This document shows positions 24,969-34,874 of a stretch of DNA of 64,000 nt, piece after piece. The stretch lies in contig CAJWML010000008.1 in assembly GCA_913043285.1 (NCBI GenBank), forward strand, positions 62,001 through 126,000, in the 5' to 3' direction. This stretch comes from CAKZNE01 sp002695025 (GTDB lineage Bacteria; Bacteroidota; Bacteroidia; Flavobacteriales; Schleiferiaceae). Each line of letters begins with the position of its first letter. Positions within the stretch are counted from its first letter, which is position 1. Both the position numbers and the translations under genes were made by a program. The notes below the pieces were generated by a model that was not told where the DNA came from, made no database searches, and was given only the letters and a program-made list of their open reading frames with translations.

Positions 24969-27900
24969 TTAGCTTTTTGCTTCTAATTTTTTCACCTTTC
25001 TTTCTTCCCGTATAGAGTAGAGCACCGGCACAATGAAAATGCTCACCAGGGCAAAGGCCATTCCACCAAATGTGGGTATTGCCATAGGGATCATGATGTC
25101 TGCCCCGCGTCCGGTAGAAGTCAATACCGGCAGCAGCGCGATCATGGTGGTGGAAACTGTCATTAGTGCCGGACGAATTCTCCGCAAACCGGCCTCTAAA
25201 ACGGCCGCCCTTACCTCATCATGGCTTGTGGGTTTATTGCGCTTAAAGCTCTGGTCGAGATAGGTGGCTATCAGTACGCCATCATCCGTGGCAATACCGA
25301 AGAGCGCGATAAAACCTACCCATACTGCCACACTCAGGTTAATGGTGTGCATCTGGAACAAATCCCTGAAGTTGGTATCAAACACACTGAAATCGGCAAA
25401 CCATCCCTGCCCATAGAGCCATATCATGATAAAGCCACCACTGAAAGCCATGGCAATACCACTGAACACCATTAGGGAGGTAGTAACCGACTTGAACTGG
25501 AAATAAAGAATAAGGAAGACAATGACCAGCACCAGAGGAACAATGATAGAGAGCCTTTTCTCTGCCCGTACCTGGTTTTCGTAGCTGCCGGAAAATTTAT
25601 AGCTGATACCGGCAGGCACTTCCAGGTTACCTGCATCGATTTCCGCTAGAATAGCCTCCTGGGCATCATTGACTACTTCTACTTCGGCAAACCCATCGCG
25701 CTTGTCAAAAAGTACATAACCCACCAGGAAAGTTTCCTCACTTTTGATGGCCTGGGGCCCCCTTACGTATTCAATATCCACTACCTGGCCGATGGGTATT
25801 TGTGCACCCGTGGGAGTGGGAAGAAGAATATTGCTCAAGGCCTCAGGATCATCGCGTAATTCGCGTGGGTATCTCACCCTTACGGGGAAGCGTTCCCTGC
25901 CTTCCACGGTAGAGGTGATTTTCATACCACCAATCGCAGTCTCAATGGTTTGCTGAACATCTTCTACATTGAGGCCATAGCGCGAAATTTCGTCACGGTC
26001 AATATTCAGGTGAACGTATGGTTTGCCCACAATACGATCCGCAAAAACGGCTTCTTTCTTCACAGAAGGCACGCCTTTTAATATTTCCTCAAGTTTCAAC
26101 CCAAAGTTTTCGATAGTAGGCAGGTCAGGACCGTAAACCTTAATACCCATGGGGGCTCTCATGCCGGTTTGCAGCATCACCAACCGGGTTTCGATAGGTT
26201 GAAGCTTTGGAGCTGAGGTGACTCCAGGTATCTTGGTCACCTTTACAATTTCGTCCCAGATGTCATCAGGGGAGTGAATGTGATCTCTCCAGTTTCTGAA
26301 GAATTGCCCTCCATCATCAGGAATAAGCTGTTCCTTATTAACCCCTGCCTCAAGAGCCGCACTGTTGCTAAGTGTGTCGCCTGAAGTAAGGATAAAACGG
26401 TCTTCATCATCCACTTTATAGCGTTGCCTGAAGCCCTTATCATTGACCATGTACTCAGGCTTATAATTAATGATGTTTTCATACATGGAAATAGGTGCGG
26501 GATCCAGCGCAGATTCTACACGGCCCAGCTTGCCAACGGTGAGGTCCACTTCTGGTATATTGGTAAGCAACATATCCAGTTGGCCCACTACCTTTTTATT
26601 GAACTCAATACCTGAATGAGGCATGGAGGTGGGCATCAACAGAAAACTGCCTTCATCAAGTGAGGGCATAAACTCTTTACCTACGCCAGGGAATGTGTGA
26701 GTTAATCCGCTCCAAACGCTCGTGGAACGGATGTCCACACCTAAGGTGTCAAAACCTTTGGCTACAAAACCAAACACAGAATTGAAACCCATCCAGATCA
26801 TTACCCCCAAGAGCATAAGTGCGGTGGGTATGGCAAGAAACTTCGCTTTGTTATTGAGGCACCACTTGAGAATGGATTCGTAATAGCGTTGCAAGAGGGA
26901 AAAGCCTCCAAGAATGATGCTCACCAATAAGCCAACGAAAACGAAATTGAGCAACAAGCTTTTCTGGGCTCCAAGAGGCAACCAGTACTTCCCAAGCAGC
27001 CAGGTGACGACCAGCACCACCACAATGACACTCATATTGCTGGTAAACCAGTTTTGTTTGGGGCTGTAACGTTTTACAAACCATGCTGCTCCAAAAGCTA
27101 TCAGGGCAATGCCTGCCCACAACACTTGAAAGATGGCCACTATCAGCCCTACAACTATAAGGCTTGCATTGAGAAGGCGGGCTGTTTTTTCACGCTTTAC
27201 GCGTATTCCGAAAAACCAATGAGCCAATGCCGGGAGTATAAGCAGCGAAACTATGAGCGCTGCTATCAGTGCAAAAGTCTTGGTAAATGCCAGCGGCCCA
27301 AACAGTTTTCCCTCGGCAGCCTGCATGGTGAAAACAGGGATAAAACTTACAATAGTGGTAGATACGGCAGTAACTATAGCCGTTGCTACTTCAGCACTTC
27401 CACGATAAATGGTTTCAATCAACTTATCCCCGGGTGAGGCTTCATCAACGTGCTTGATGATGTTTTCCGAGAGTATGACCCCAAGATCTACCATTGTACC
27501 AATGGCAATGGCGATGCCGGAGAGCGCCACAATATTGGCATCCACACCAAAGTAGCGCATAGCAATAAAGACCATGAGCACTGATATGGGCAGCAAGCTG
27601 GATATAAGCAGGGAGGCCCTGAGGTTAAAGACTGAAACAATTACCACCAAAATGGTAATTAGCACCTCCAGTGAAAGTGCCTCCTCCAATGTTCCCAGGG
27701 TTTCGTGGATCAGGGTGGAACGGTCGTAAAATGGAACAATGGTTAATTGGCTTTCCACTCCATTGTCTAGAATTTTCTTGGGCAGACCGGGCGCAATCTC
27801 CTTGATTTTATCTTTCACATTGTTAATCACCTGCAAAGGATTGGAACCGTAACGGGCTACCACCACGCCACCAACCACTTCCGCTCCATCCTTATCGAGC

Positions 27901-28775
27901 ATACCTCTTCTGGTGGCCGGGCCCAAGGTTACCACGCCAATATCTTTTATCCGGATTGGCACATTGTCCTCAACCGCTACCACGGCTTTTTCTATATCCT
28001 CCAGTTTCTTTATATAACCAAGGCCACGTACCAGATATTCCGCCTGGTTTATTTCAATGGTTTTAGCCCCTACATCTTTATTGGACTTACGGACGGCCTG
28101 CATGACCTTGTGCAAGGGGATATCATAAGCCTTGAGGGCATCGGGGTTCACATCTATCTGGTACTCCTGCACGTAGCCTCCTATAGAGGCTACCTCTGAA
28201 ACACCACCAGTAGCGTTGAGGGCATATTTCACGTAAAAATCCTGCACCGTACGGATTTCATGTAAATCCCACCCTCCGGTTGGGTTGCCCTCTTTGTCCC
28301 GGCCTTCGAGCGTATACCAATACACCTGCCCAAGCGCTGTCGCATCAGGGCCCAGGGCAGGTTGTACATCTTCTGGGAGCAGATCGGTAGGCAAAGAGTT
28401 GAGTTTCTCTAAAATTCTGGAGCGGCTCCAGTAAAACTCAATATCCTCTTCAAAAATGATGAAGATGCTGGAGAACCCGAAGATGGAGGAACTACGGATA
28501 GATTTTACCCCGGGAATACCCAGGAGGTAAGTGGTTAAGGGATAGGATATCTGATCTTCGATGTCCTGTGGTGAGCGGCCCGGCCACTCGGTAAAAACGA
28601 TTTGCTGGTTTTCGCCAATATCAGGAATGGCATCTACGGGCACCGGGTCGGAGGGTAACGCTCCTATTTGCCAGCCAAAGGGTGCGGTAACGATACCCCA
28701 GGTTATAAGCCCTATGAGGAGTAAAGAAGTAACTAACTTATTCTCCAGAAAATATCTGATGATTTTATTAAGCAT
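24969..28775 (-). CDS. cusA: CusA-type heavy-metal RND efflux pump
   Basis: I use the ATG at 28775, which begins MLNKIIRYFLENKLVTS; the longer frame from 28802 adds only nine residues. The 1,268-residue protein has the HME-RND start PVDAIPDIGENQQIVFTEWPGRSPQDIE and twelve helices. The Met triad that carries Cu(I)/Ag(I) in CusA appears conserved: EFMPSLDEG (Met703), PISMYENIINY (Met764) and RLVMLQTGM (Met867). Proton-relay residues lie in LSGIAIAIGTMVDLGVI. It is about 200 residues longer than E. coli CusA, with an insertion around residues 530-680, as in other Bacteroidota pumps. Confidence 0.95.
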   Translation of the reverse strand: MLNKIIRYFLENKLVTSLLLIGLITWGIVTAPFGWQIGALPSDPVPVDAIPDIGENQQIVFTEWPGRSPQDIEDQISYPLTTYLLGIPGVKSIRSSSIFGFSSIFIIFEEDIEFYWSRSRILEKLNSLPTDLLPEDVQPALGPDATALGQVYWYTLEGRDKEGNPTGGWDLHEIRTVQDFYVKYALNATGGVSEVASIGGYVQEYQIDVNPDALKAYDIPLHKVMQAVRKSNKDVGAKTIEINQAEYLVRGLGYIKKLEDIEKAVVAVEDNVPIRIKDIGVVTLGPATRRGMLDKDGAEVVGGVVVARYGSNPLQVINNVKDKIKEIAPGLPKKILDNGVESQLTIVPFYDRSTLIHETLGTLEEALSLEVLITILVVIVSVFNLRASLLISSLLPISVLMVFIAMRYFGVDANIVALSGIAIAIGTMVDLGVILSENIIKHVDEASPGDKLIETIYRGSAEVATAIVTAVSTTIVSFIPVFTMQAAEGKLFGPLAFTKTFALIAALIVSLLILPALAHWFFGIRVKREKTARLLNASLIVVGLIVAIFQVLWAGIALIAFGAAWFVKRYSPKQNWFTSNMSVIVVVLVVTWLLGKYWLPLGAQKSLLLNFVFVGLLVSIILGGFSLLQRYYESILKWCLNNKAKFLAIPTALMLLGVMIWMGFNSVFGFVAKGFDTLGVDIRSTSVWSGLTHTFPGVGKEFMPSLDEGSFLLMPTSMPHSGIEFNKKVVGQLDMLLTNIPEVDLTVGKLGRVESALDPAPISMYENIINYKPEYMVNDKGFRQRYKVDDEDRFILTSGDTLSNSAALEAGVNKEQLIPDDGGQFFRNWRDHIHSPDDIWDEIVKVTKIPGVTSAPKLQPIETRLVMLQTGMRAPMGIKVYGPDLPTIENFGLKLEEILKGVPSVKKEAVFADRIVGKPYVHLNIDRDEISRYGLNVEDVQQTIETAIGGMKITSTVEGRERFPVRVRYPRELRDDPEALSNILLPTPTGAQIPIGQVVDIEYVRGPQAIKSEETFLVGYVLFDKRDGFAEVEVVNDAQEAILAEIDAGNLEVPAGISYKFSGSYENQVRAEKRLSIIVPLVLVIVFLILYFQFKSVTTSLMVFSGIAMAFSGGFIMIWLYGQGWFADFSVFDTNFRDLFQMHTINLSVAVWVGFIALFGIATDDGVLIATYLDQSFKRNKPTSHDEVRAAVLEAGLRRIRPALMTVSTTMIALLPVLTSTGRGADIMIPMAIPTFGGMAFALVSIFIVPVLYSIREERKVKKLEAKS

Positions 28776-28881
28776 AATGCAATTAATGTTTTTGTTGAAC
28801 AAAAAGGTGTTCGAGAGCGCAAACAGGCGCTTTTACCCGCGGCTCAAATTCTGAGGCGGGTGCTAATAGACATTATGCTTT

Positions 28882-29298
28882 CTAAATCAGGAAGGACTGA
28901 AACAGTACCTGTATATCCTGTTTCAGTAAGGGAGGGAAGTAATTAAGGTAAAAGGACTCTTTCTTTTCAAAAGAGAAAACTTGAACTACAAAGGTGTGAA
29001 TGAAGGCAGCAATGAAGGTCTTATTGATCTCGGGAGCTTGCTGTAAAAGGGTTGCATCTTCATCAAGTTGCAACAGTTCATGTTGATTATCACAACACGG
29101 TTTTGCGTTTAGCTGGTCGTGACCATCTTCTGAAGAACAAGACTGCTCCGTTTCTGCCATACCACAATCCAAATGCTCAATACCTAATGAAAGGGTATGC
29201 TCCGCGGCCTCACCACCACAGAAGTGAGTGTTTGAAGCTATTCCGATGTTGGAAGCCAACATAAGAATCGCGAGGAATATGGAGAATGCTTTTTTCAT
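28882..29298 (-). CDS. HYC_CC_PP family exported protein
   Basis: The 138-residue protein shows the features behind the family name: a signal peptide (about 1-21), THFCGGEA (Cys27), two cysteines in LDCGMAETEQSC, KPCCDNQHE at about 67-75, and the ending NYFPPLLKQDIQVLFQSFLI with the PP pair. Family members lie upstream of copper RND operons in Bacteroidota; the function is unknown but the Cys/His pattern suggests copper binding. It precedes cusA by 106 bases and is probably the first gene of the efflux operon. Confidence 0.85.
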   Translation of the reverse strand: MKKAFSIFLAILMLASNIGIASNTHFCGGEAAEHTLSLGIEHLDCGMAETEQSCSSEDGHDQLNAKPCCDNQHELLQLDEDATLLQQAPEINKTFIAAFIHTFVVQVFSFEKKESFYLNYFPPLLKQDIQVLFQSFLI

Positions 29299-29306
29299 TA
29301 ACGTTA

Positions 29307-29351
29307 CAAAGATAGCTAATTGGATAAATGCTAAAAAATGACTTTTGTCAT
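29307..29351 (-). promoter_or_regulatory. Promoter and operator of the copper efflux operon
   Basis: On the minus strand the palindrome-like ATGAC...GTCAT (29338-29351) is followed after exactly 16 bases by AATTAGC (29315-29321) and TATCTTTG (29307-29314), a perfect TAnnTTTG -7 element. The HYC_CC_PP start lies 8 bases beyond. The layout repeats that at 20678-20714 and is absent from other promoters I inspected. The HMA-AraC protein is the obvious candidate activator. Confidence 0.6.
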
Positions 29352-29395
29352 GTTGTAATATGATCTGAACCTGCTACATTTGACCGGACACTAAG

Positions 29396-29617
29396 TTGAG
29401 GCGCAGCTGCCATTTATTAAATTTGAAATTATGGCAAAATGCTTCTGTAGAAATAACCAATTTATCTAGCCGGGTGGTTAAAAGGATAAAAGGCCTGCAG
29501 GACAGTGAGGTGATATTGTTCCGGGAAAATTTACTGTGCGGAATATACTATGTAAGTCTTTATCAAGATAATCTTTTTGTTTCCAGGTCATTATCGAAGA
29601 TTAATGGCTACTTCTAA
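29396..29617 (+). pseudogene. Orphan T9SS type A sorting-domain remnant
   Basis: The translated plus-strand frame reads KLWQNASVEITNLSSRV followed by LQDSEVILFRENLLCGIYY and LYQDNLFVSRSL. This is the layout of a type IX C-terminal sorting domain (beta strands, then L..G.Y, then a terminal strand). No signal peptide or cargo domain precedes it, and the first residues (MRRSCH) are not a plausible start. It therefore looks like the 3' tail of a lost secreted protein. About 360 bases lie between the HYC_CC_PP start and the next gene; besides this and the promoter I see nothing else in them. Confidence 0.55.
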
Positions 29618-29660
29618 AGAAATATTAACGAAAACGCTTATTATTCAGTAAGCCTTCCTT

Positions 29661-31109
29661 TTACTCAATGATGAGTTTGCGGACAGCAAAAGTTCCTGCG
29701 CCATCCTGAAGCCGGATAAAATAAACGCCCGCTGGCAGGGAGGAAACATCCAGCCTCAATGGAGTTTCGGTGTGGAGGCCGGAAAGCACTTCAGCCCCCA
29801 AACTGGTGTAAATGCTGAATTCAGCATCCGGGGTCAGATTTGCACTGCTGACATTCACATAACCCATAGCAGGATTGGGATACAACTTCAAGTCAGCTTT
29901 CTGCTTTGGCCCCTCGGCTATCCCTATACCTGAGCTTATCTGGGCGCTGCGATAGGCCACGGCCTGTGAAACATTGTCCTGCCACACGATGTGGAATATC
30001 CCGTTTTTATAAATCATGTCAGGGTTTAGCTTTGCGCCCGAGGAAACAGGGTTTACTATGGTGGGTGTATTGTTCAGTAAGCCGGAAATACCTGTGGTGG
30101 ACCACGCAAACATAATATTGGTTTTTCCGGCAGCACTTTCCTGCCACACCACGGCCAGGGTATCTCCCCGGCCGGCAATTTTGGGGTAGTTTTGGTTGGC
30201 CGTGGAGCCTGGCGTCAGTTCTGTGCTAATGCCCGTGTTCATTGTGTTGAGGTCGGCCTTGCCCAGGTTGATCCTTGAATAACCAGAGGCCCCGCTCATC
30301 CACACCGCCAGCAAACTGTCGCCATTGGTAATGGCATTGGGCCCGGTGGAAGGGCAGGAGTTGATCATCCAGTTATTGTTGTCAATATCCGTCCCCTGCG
30401 GAAAGCTGTTGCCGCCATCGGTGGAGACGGTGGCCCATATATCGCGCAGGTTATTGTCATTGTTTCTAAACATAAGGATGGTACGCTGAGGCTGGGCCAG
30501 GATAAAGCCCGGGCAACAGTCACACACTTCGCCCGGGGCCGTGAGGCTGCCATCCACCGGGGTGGAAAAAGAAGCCCCGGCATCGGCAGAGGTGGCCACT
30601 ACATAGCGTGGGTCCACAAAGTTGGAATCAAATTCCATATATGTTACCACCGGGTTTCCTCCGGGCATTACCGATACTTCGGCAAAGCGCGACCAGTTTT
30701 CGGAAGACACCCGCACCGTATCGCCAAAGGTGGCGCCCCCATCCAGGGAGCGCACCACATATACCAGGCCTTCATCTTCGGGCTGGGCCTTAAAGGCCAC
30801 AAATACGGTATCACCCGAGGCGTCCATGCTCGGTCCGGCCCAGTTTTGCACAAAAGCAGTAACGCCACTGGGGGTGATATTTACGGGGCTGTTAAAACCG
30901 CTACTGCCCTGCCGGGCCACATACACCTCTTTGTTATTGGCCTTTCCCCACATTACCACTGCTTTATTGGCTTTTGTAAGTGTCACTTTTGGGCGGGTAT
31001 AGCCCAGTGTGGGATCAGAATTGACTATCGTGGCCGAGTTCCAATTAAGTGATTGAGCCGCAGCTATAAAGGGGCAACAGGCCAATGTAAACAGTATGAT
31101 TTTTTTCAT
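29661..31109 (-). CDS. T9SS-secreted BNR/sialidase-like beta-propeller protein
   Basis: The 482-residue protein has a signal peptide (1-18, ending IAAAQ) and a six-bladed-propeller-like core with Asp-box motifs RSLDGGATFGDTV, SADAGASFSTPV and STDGGNSFPQGT. It ends in a type A sorting domain (about 405-482, KLYPNPAMGYVNVSS ... GVYFIRLQDGAGTFAVRKLIIE). The Asp boxes occur in sialidases but also in non-enzymatic propellers, and I see no sialidase FRIP motif or Arg triad, so enzymatic activity is unproven. It is probably exported and anchored by T9SS. Confidence 0.78.
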   Translation of the reverse strand: MKKIILFTLACCPFIAAAQSLNWNSATIVNSDPTLGYTRPKVTLTKANKAVVMWGKANNKEVYVARQGSSGFNSPVNITPSGVTAFVQNWAGPSMDASGDTVFVAFKAQPEDEGLVYVVRSLDGGATFGDTVRVSSENWSRFAEVSVMPGGNPVVTYMEFDSNFVDPRYVVATSADAGASFSTPVDGSLTAPGEVCDCCPGFILAQPQRTILMFRNNDNNLRDIWATVSTDGGNSFPQGTDIDNNNWMINSCPSTGPNAITNGDSLLAVWMSGASGYSRINLGKADLNTMNTGISTELTPGSTANQNYPKIAGRGDTLAVVWQESAAGKTNIMFAWSTTGISGLLNNTPTIVNPVSSGAKLNPDMIYKNGIFHIVWQDNVSQAVAYRSAQISSGIGIAEGPKQKADLKLYPNPAMGYVNVSSANLTPDAEFSIYTSLGAEVLSGLHTETPLRLDVSSLPAGVYFIRLQDGAGTFAVRKLIIE

Positions 31110-31114
31110 GATTA

Positions 31115-31870
31115 TTATTTTATAACTAATAGGTGTTGGGCTTTTTGTTCCCCAAGTTTTATTTCAAAGATGTAAGTGCCTGCCCTTAAGTGGGGGAGCC
31201 AGACATCCAAGCGGTAATCTTCTTTTTCTACCGCCCAATTACGCAACAAGCTGCCCTGTAGGCTCATTATTTTCAGGTCAACATTTCCCTTCCACGAATT
31301 TTCAAAATGGACTACATCTCGGGCTGGATTGGGGTATAGCTGTAAGGTTACGGATTTTTTCAAGTCAGGGAGGCTGAATTTTGCAAGGCACACATCAAGG
31401 CTATCCCTAAGTTCTGGAAAATTGGCATTGCGAGGAAGGTTCCAAAATACACTGCTATCAGGACAAACAACCGCATAGGTGGGGAAACCGACAAAGGGAA
31501 ACCAACTTTGATACAGGCTGGTGATAGTATCGCCTCCGCCTTCATTGCCGGCCGAGGGGTAGGTGGCCCCATAATTTTGTTCAAATTGTAAAAGCCGGGC
31601 ATTGTTGTCTGTAAAGCTTATACCAAATACCATCACATTTGCAGCGCCTGCACCATAATCCTGGTACACCTGCTCCATCATGGGGGTCAAAGTCTGGCAT
31701 GGGGTACAGTTGGCAAAAAAGAAGTCCAGCACCACGGTTTTTCCTTTTGCTAGCTCATCATAAAGGCTCCACTGGTTATTGTGAATATCGGTCATGGTGA
31801 AGTCAGGGGCCTTTTGAGCTTGTGCAAAAATGCTAAGGGAGAGGAATAAAAGGCCAAATAAATTTTTCAT
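31115..31870 (-). CDS. T9SS-sorted thioredoxin-like (TlpA/redoxin) protein
   Basis: The start at 31870 opens a signal peptide (MKNLFGLLFLSLSIFAQAQ); an upstream frame start adds a non-signal leader. The mature 251 residues form a thioredoxin-like domain (about 20-165) with the redox motif NCTPCQTL and a cis-Pro region FVGFPTYAVV, then a sorting domain (about 175-251). It should be a secreted disulphide reductase or oxidase-like protein. It ends 5 bases before the gene for the Asp-box protein starts. Confidence 0.82.
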   Translation of the reverse strand: MKNLFGLLFLSLSIFAQAQKAPDFTMTDIHNNQWSLYDELAKGKTVVLDFFFANCTPCQTLTPMMEQVYQDYGAGAANVMVFGISFTDNNARLLQFEQNYGATYPSAGNEGGGDTITSLYQSWFPFVGFPTYAVVCPDSSVFWNLPRNANFPELRDSLDVCLAKFSLPDLKKSVTLQLYPNPARDVVHFENSWKGNVDLKIMSLQGSLLRNWAVEKEDYRLDVWLPHLRAGTYIFEIKLGEQKAQHLLVIK

Positions 31871-31953
31871 GATACCGGGGTTTATAAAGACTTTGTTAAG
31901 GAAAACTGCCCATTGCCCTACAAAAGTAAAGGCAATGGACAAGCTTATAAACC

Positions 31954-34008
31954 TTACTTGGAAATAATCAATGGTTTGGCACCAATTTGTTTGCCACTTC
32001 CACTACTGAGGGATAGGGTATATATTCCGGCAGGCAAAAAGCCTAATTGGAGCTTTTGGTCCTGCTGGTATAATACTTGGGTAAAGAGGAGTTGGCCGGT
32101 GGCTGAGTAGATCTTCACTTTCTGATTCTTCAGGTTATTTCCGATGAGGGTCAGCTCTCCATTGGAGGGATTGGGATAGAAGTCAAAAGTGGAAGCCATT
32201 TCTTCTTTGAGGCCAATGCTGCTCAGGTCAATCCTGTTTACTGTATTGGCATCATAGTCCACGTACCAAATAGCTCCATCGGGGCCTATTTTAATGCCCA
32301 TAATTCCTTGAGCAGCGGTTGCCAATCTGCCAAGCTCTACCGCAGGCATGGTAGTAATATCGTAAATGATGACATCGCCTGTGGCATAATCGCTTACCAG
32401 CATCCTGTTATCAATCAAATCAATGCCGGCAGGTTCCATCAAACCAGAATCCACTACGGTCTCCCAGGTATAGTTGACAATGTTTTTATACTCAGCCACA
32501 GGCTCATGGGGGCCAAAGGTCGGAGCACCGCCTTTTGTTCCGGTGGTGGCGTCAATCCTTATTACCCGCTTGTTTCCATAATCCACCACATATACCCAAT
32601 CGGTTGCCTTGTCATACACCAAGTGGCTGACCACTTTATTTAGAGGGTCTTTATCCACGTTCACTTCGCTGTACCTCCATATGATGCCATCAGCATGGTC
32701 ATTTCCTCCAGGCACATGTTCTTTGGCAAAATCATACCGAACTATGTCATCATTGTAACCGTCAAAAACCCAAAACACATTATCCTTTTCGTGGGCAATG
32801 CCTTGGCATTCGGGACTTTCATGAAGCATATCGTAGTGACTGCCGTTTCCACCCGAAGGCTGCGCATATATGGCCGGGTCGCTGGACCAAAGTGCCGGGC
32901 CTGTAAAGGGCGCCCCCCCGTTGTGGTTAGCGTCATATACCCCGGGAGAGGTGCCGAAATTCCCGTTTTCACTGAAGGCAATTCCGGTAGGTAATGACAT
33001 AAAGTGCCAGGAGTTACCATCTTTTTTATGGACATCGGTTTGGGTGGGGGTACCTGCATTGGAGTAGGTTACCGTAGATCCGCCCGAGGTCTCCGTGCGC
33101 TTGTTCACTACCCACAGTTCCTTTCGGCTAAGTGTAGGATGAAAGTCGAGGTCAGTAGGGCCATTTAGCAAGTCGCTGGCATTCCCAATCTCGGTAACTT
33201 TATTGAGTCCCGCCAGGTAGCTGTCAATGATATTGGCCGTGCCTGGGCCTATTTCAACTTGCTTTAAAATGGTGTCGTTGCTGGCATCCATATCCGCATT
33301 GCCGTTAATCTGGCCTACCCATAGTTTTATAGTGTACAGGCCATTTGCCGCAGGTGTCCAGCTGGTAGGGTGGTTTAAATGTCCATCCTCATAATTGGCT
33401 ATGGAAAGTCCGCTGAGGGTGGCACTCATTACTGTGTTGTTGTTAACCTGATAAGCAAAGGTGACGGAGTTAACCGTATCCTTGCCAAGGTTGAAGAAGT
33501 GGGCTTCTATAGGGGCGGGGCTCTGTTGGGCATAGCCATAGGGTTTATCAATTTCGAGCACCTCCAGGTTGTACTGCAAAGGTTCTTCGGCAACAAATGA
33601 AAAGCTTTGGGAAGCACTTGTTCCCTTAAAGGTTTTAATGGTATATCCATTAATGGCCACCTCAAATTCAAAGCCCCCATCACCCCAGTCATCACGGTAT
33701 TGTATCGTGTAGGTATTTCCCTGAACAATGCATTGGAGAGGAACGCTGATGGTCTGGTTGCTGGCATAGCCCCCGCTTTGTACCGTTTTAGCACCGCCAC
33801 CATTGCAGCCCACGGCATTGTTTCCGCCTGAAACGAGGGTGCCGGTCCCACAAGTGTTGTTTCCTGGCACTAATTCCCAGTAACCCTCATAGGCGTATGA
33901 ACCGCTGTGAACCGTTAGCTGTAGTTCTACTTCCCCTGGGTTGCATTGGCCGTTGGTTTGGTAAAAACCAATTCCACAGGCGACAATCATTAAGTAAATC
34001 TGTTTCAT
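31954..34008 (-). CDS. T9SS-secreted NHL/SMP-30-like propeller protein
   Basis: The 684-residue protein has a signal peptide (1-20). An N-terminal beta domain (about 21-125) with CNGGGAKTV and YRDDWGDGGFEFEV is followed by a CARDB-like segment (about 145-250). A propeller with repeats such as DWVYVVDYGNKRVIRID, VSDYATGDVIIYD and GAIWYVDYDANTVNRIDL comes next, then a sorting domain (about 610-684, DFYPNPSNGELTLIG). No catalytic residues are obvious. It is probably displayed on the outer surface. It follows the broken peroxidase gene by 7 bases and may once have shared its transcript. Confidence 0.7.
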   Translation of the reverse strand: MKQIYLMIVACGIGFYQTNGQCNPGEVELQLTVHSGSYAYEGYWELVPGNNTCGTGTLVSGGNNAVGCNGGGAKTVQSGGYASNQTISVPLQCIVQGNTYTIQYRDDWGDGGFEFEVAINGYTIKTFKGTSASQSFSFVAEEPLQYNLEVLEIDKPYGYAQQSPAPIEAHFFNLGKDTVNSVTFAYQVNNNTVMSATLSGLSIANYEDGHLNHPTSWTPAANGLYTIKLWVGQINGNADMDASNDTILKQVEIGPGTANIIDSYLAGLNKVTEIGNASDLLNGPTDLDFHPTLSRKELWVVNKRTETSGGSTVTYSNAGTPTQTDVHKKDGNSWHFMSLPTGIAFSENGNFGTSPGVYDANHNGGAPFTGPALWSSDPAIYAQPSGGNGSHYDMLHESPECQGIAHEKDNVFWVFDGYNDDIVRYDFAKEHVPGGNDHADGIIWRYSEVNVDKDPLNKVVSHLVYDKATDWVYVVDYGNKRVIRIDATTGTKGGAPTFGPHEPVAEYKNIVNYTWETVVDSGLMEPAGIDLIDNRMLVSDYATGDVIIYDITTMPAVELGRLATAAQGIMGIKIGPDGAIWYVDYDANTVNRIDLSSIGLKEEMASTFDFYPNPSNGELTLIGNNLKNQKVKIYSATGQLLFTQVLYQQDQKLQLGFLPAGIYTLSLSSGSGKQIGAKPLIISK

Positions 34009-34014
34009 TTTAGT

Positions 34015-34541
34015 TTAATTTTTAAAAAGTCCATTAGTATTAAATTCCTCATCGGTTAAGCTTTTTAAGAAAGCCACTAATAAAACTGGTCATAGCTGCT
34101 GCTTCCACTTATCAAACTGCGCTGAAACGTGGCCCGTGCCCTGGTGATTACATACGGATCAACCTCACGGGTATAGGCTTCCTGAGCCATATTTTGATAG
34201 TCTTCTCTCTTACCAAGTAGCTCTGCAATCAGCAGCATCTCATGGGCAAACTCATTCTCTTCCTGCACAGGCACAAGCACCTGCATTTCAAAGGTAGGCA
34301 CACTTCCTTCTCGTAAAAAATAGGGGTGGTAGCCAATATTAGCTAAGGATGGTGCATTTCGTACTCCCGGCCTGTTTTCCACTCCCGGGCTGAAGGCTTT
34401 ATTATCTGCAAAAGCAAGATTTGCTGTATGGCAACTGGCGCAACTGATGCTGCCATCTACCGAAAGAATTGGATCGTAAAACCGCTTCTTGCCCAGTTCC
34501 CATCGGGCCTTAGTAAATTGATTATCCTCGGAAAATGGCAT
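34015..34541 (-). pseudogene. Di-haem cytochrome c peroxidase (MauG/CcpA-like), internally deleted
   Basis: From 34541 the frame reads MPFSEDNQFTKARWELGKKRF, then SCASCHTANLAF (first haem site), and continues to SGSSSYDQFY before a stop near 34077. In the next reading frame the family's C-terminal tail LVAFLKSLTDEEFNTNGLF follows directly and stops at 34015. The middle, with the second haem and catalytic parts (about 150 residues), is missing, so two ends of one gene have been joined by a deletion. In-frame codons before 34541 read N-stop-GFSE, so the 5' side is broken too. A further minus-strand frame at 34565-34753 (MKTSTLVIFFAIV...) may be the old signal peptide. Confidence 0.75.
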
Positions 34542-34874
34542 TTCAGAGAAACCTTAATTCGCAACTACAGAAATGAGCCCCTACCTGAAAGCTCATCGTG
34601 CTTAGGGGCAAATTTAAAATGACTGTTATGGAAAGAATAAATCTCACGGCCACTAAAATAAGCTTTTTGATCGCATTTAGATAGAAGATTTGCCTTGCGA
34701 ATATTTTCTACCCACACGATGGCAAAAAATATTACCAGGGTTGAAGTTTTCAAAGGAGTTAGTGATCGATCATAGTTGGGATTGGTCTCGGCTTAGCCGA
34801 GGCGGCTAGTTTTGCAAATTTTTCCTCAGGTTTGCTTGGGAGCGAACTTTACCAGCATCAAAGGGATATTTTTC

